From Streptomyces sp. CB00455 (GTDB lineage Bacteria > Actinomycetota > Actinomycetes > Streptomycetales > Streptomycetaceae), in assembly GCF_001905445.1 (NCBI RefSeq), contig NZ_LIVQ01000001.1, forward strand, positions 1,302,001 to 1,366,000: 64,000 nt of DNA, written 5' to 3'. A program made the position numbers and the translations under genes. The notes beneath the pieces were generated by a model that saw only the letters and a program-made list of their open reading frames with translations, was not told the DNA's origin and did not search any database. Shown here piece after piece: positions 63,691 to 64,000 of the stretch; position 1 is the first letter of the stretch; each line of letters starts with the position of its first letter.

Positions 63691-64000
63691 ATGGCATCCC
63701 TTGTGACCCTCCTCCGTGACATGTGCTACCCAACACCGCACGAACTCGCCCTGGCCGCGCGGGCCCTGGCGGACGACCACCCCGGCGAGGCCCGACTCCG
63801 TCAGGTGGGCACCTCCCGGGCCGGGCAACCCCTCTGGCTGCTGTCCATCGCCGAGGCCGGCTCCCGTTACGGCACCGGCCCGTACGCCCCGGGCCCGGGC
63901 ACGGCCGCCGACACAGGCCCCTGCCCCGGCCCCGGCGGCCACAACAGCGGCACCACCGGCAGAGGCACCACCGGCCCCGGCACCGGCAACCGCAACGTCC
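63691..64000 (+). CDS. M14-family zinc carboxypeptidase, N-terminal part (runs off the right edge)
   Basis: The plus frame opens at ATG 63691 (MASLVTLLRDMCYPTPHELA); GTG 63703 and ATG 63721 are further options. The fragment ADDHPGEARLRQVGTSRAGQ then PLWLLSIAEAG is the typical N-terminus of actinobacterial M14 carboxypeptidases, just before the zinc-binding HxxE motif that lies beyond the window. A Gly/Thr/Pro-rich insert of about 40 residues follows, which most relatives lack, and the frame continues through NRNV to the end. In streptomycetes such a gene commonly sits between treY and treZ, as I recall. Confidence 0.75.
   Translation, partial: MASLVTLLRDMCYPTPHELALAARALADDHPGEARLRQVGTSRAGQPLWLLSIAEAGSRYGTGPYAPGPGTAADTGPCPGPGGHNSGTTGRGTTGPGTGNRNV

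Overview
The window is chromosomal DNA from a Streptomyces or a close relative. It has very high GC, GTG starts, gene-end overlaps of the ATGA/GTGA/TGATG type, a germacradienol/geosmin synthase, a SAV2148-type HEPN protein, and the actinobacterial arrangement of sulfite reductase with the cys genes. I see no rRNA, tRNA, CRISPR array, prophage or large biosynthetic cluster. Most of it is ordinary metabolism, with several small decayed or mobile pieces between the genes.

Layout. 1-3.3 kb: N-terminal part of a secreted RHS/YD-repeat protein that runs off the left edge, plus a remnant of another secreted protein. 3.4-5.6 kb: two-domain geosmin synthase. 5.7-8.3 kb: Eis-like acetyltransferase and a secreted beta-propeller. 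8.5-17.4 kb: purine module with XdhC, an AzgA-type purine permease, a three-subunit xanthine dehydrogenase and a divergent PucR regulator. 17.5-19.1 kb: hypothetical repeat protein followed by about 0.7 kb of reiterated non-coding repeats. 19.1-22.2 kb: GntR regulator, an iron box, an FhuF-like iron reductase and a DUF2637 membrane protein. 22.2-26.8 kb: anti-sigma-type ATPase, a pyruvate-oxidase-like TPP enzyme and a proline-rich degenerate PP2C-like protein. 26.9-31.2 kb: gutted subtilase pseudogene, TrmB/LuxR-type regulator, a DUF456 gene with no nearby stop, RsgA with a short upstream ORF, and a VOC protein. 31.2-31.9 kb: a 680-bp inverted-repeat element carrying a GNAT gene. 31.9-37.8 kb: AraC regulator, BrkB/YihY membrane protein, AidB-like acyl-CoA dehydrogenase, GAF regulator and a GNAT.

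37.8-47.4 kb is the assimilatory sulfur operon. A short leader peptide is followed by sulfite reductase, a small zinc-ribbon protein, CysH, CysC, CysD, CysN, an ABC importer for a sulfur compound, and a sirohydrochlorin chelatase. Together these take up a sulfur source, activate sulfate to APS, reduce it to sulfide, and supply iron for siroheme. 47.5-50.5 kb: ketopantoate reductase, DUF1697 protein and a macrolide-type glycosyltransferase with a solitary palindromic operator. 50.5-53.7 kb: sugar ABC importer without its own ATPase. 53.8-57.0 kb: APH-like kinase, DnaQ-type exonuclease and SAV2148/HEPN protein. 57.2-63.2 kb: glycogen/trehalose enzymes GlgX and TreY around a frameshifted MFS transporter gene. 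The right edge opens an M14 carboxypeptidase.

The most distinctive observation is the 680-bp GNAT element at 31228-31915. Its 4-bp direct repeats are CTAG, the palindrome that supplies the stop codons of the two convergent neighbours, so insertion duplicated the stops and left both proteins intact. Other points worth a second look are the sulfur leader peptide, the iron box, the deleted subtilase, the single-base frameshift in the MFS gene, the nonstop DUF456 gene, three unlisted short ORFs, and the long reiterated repeat cluster.
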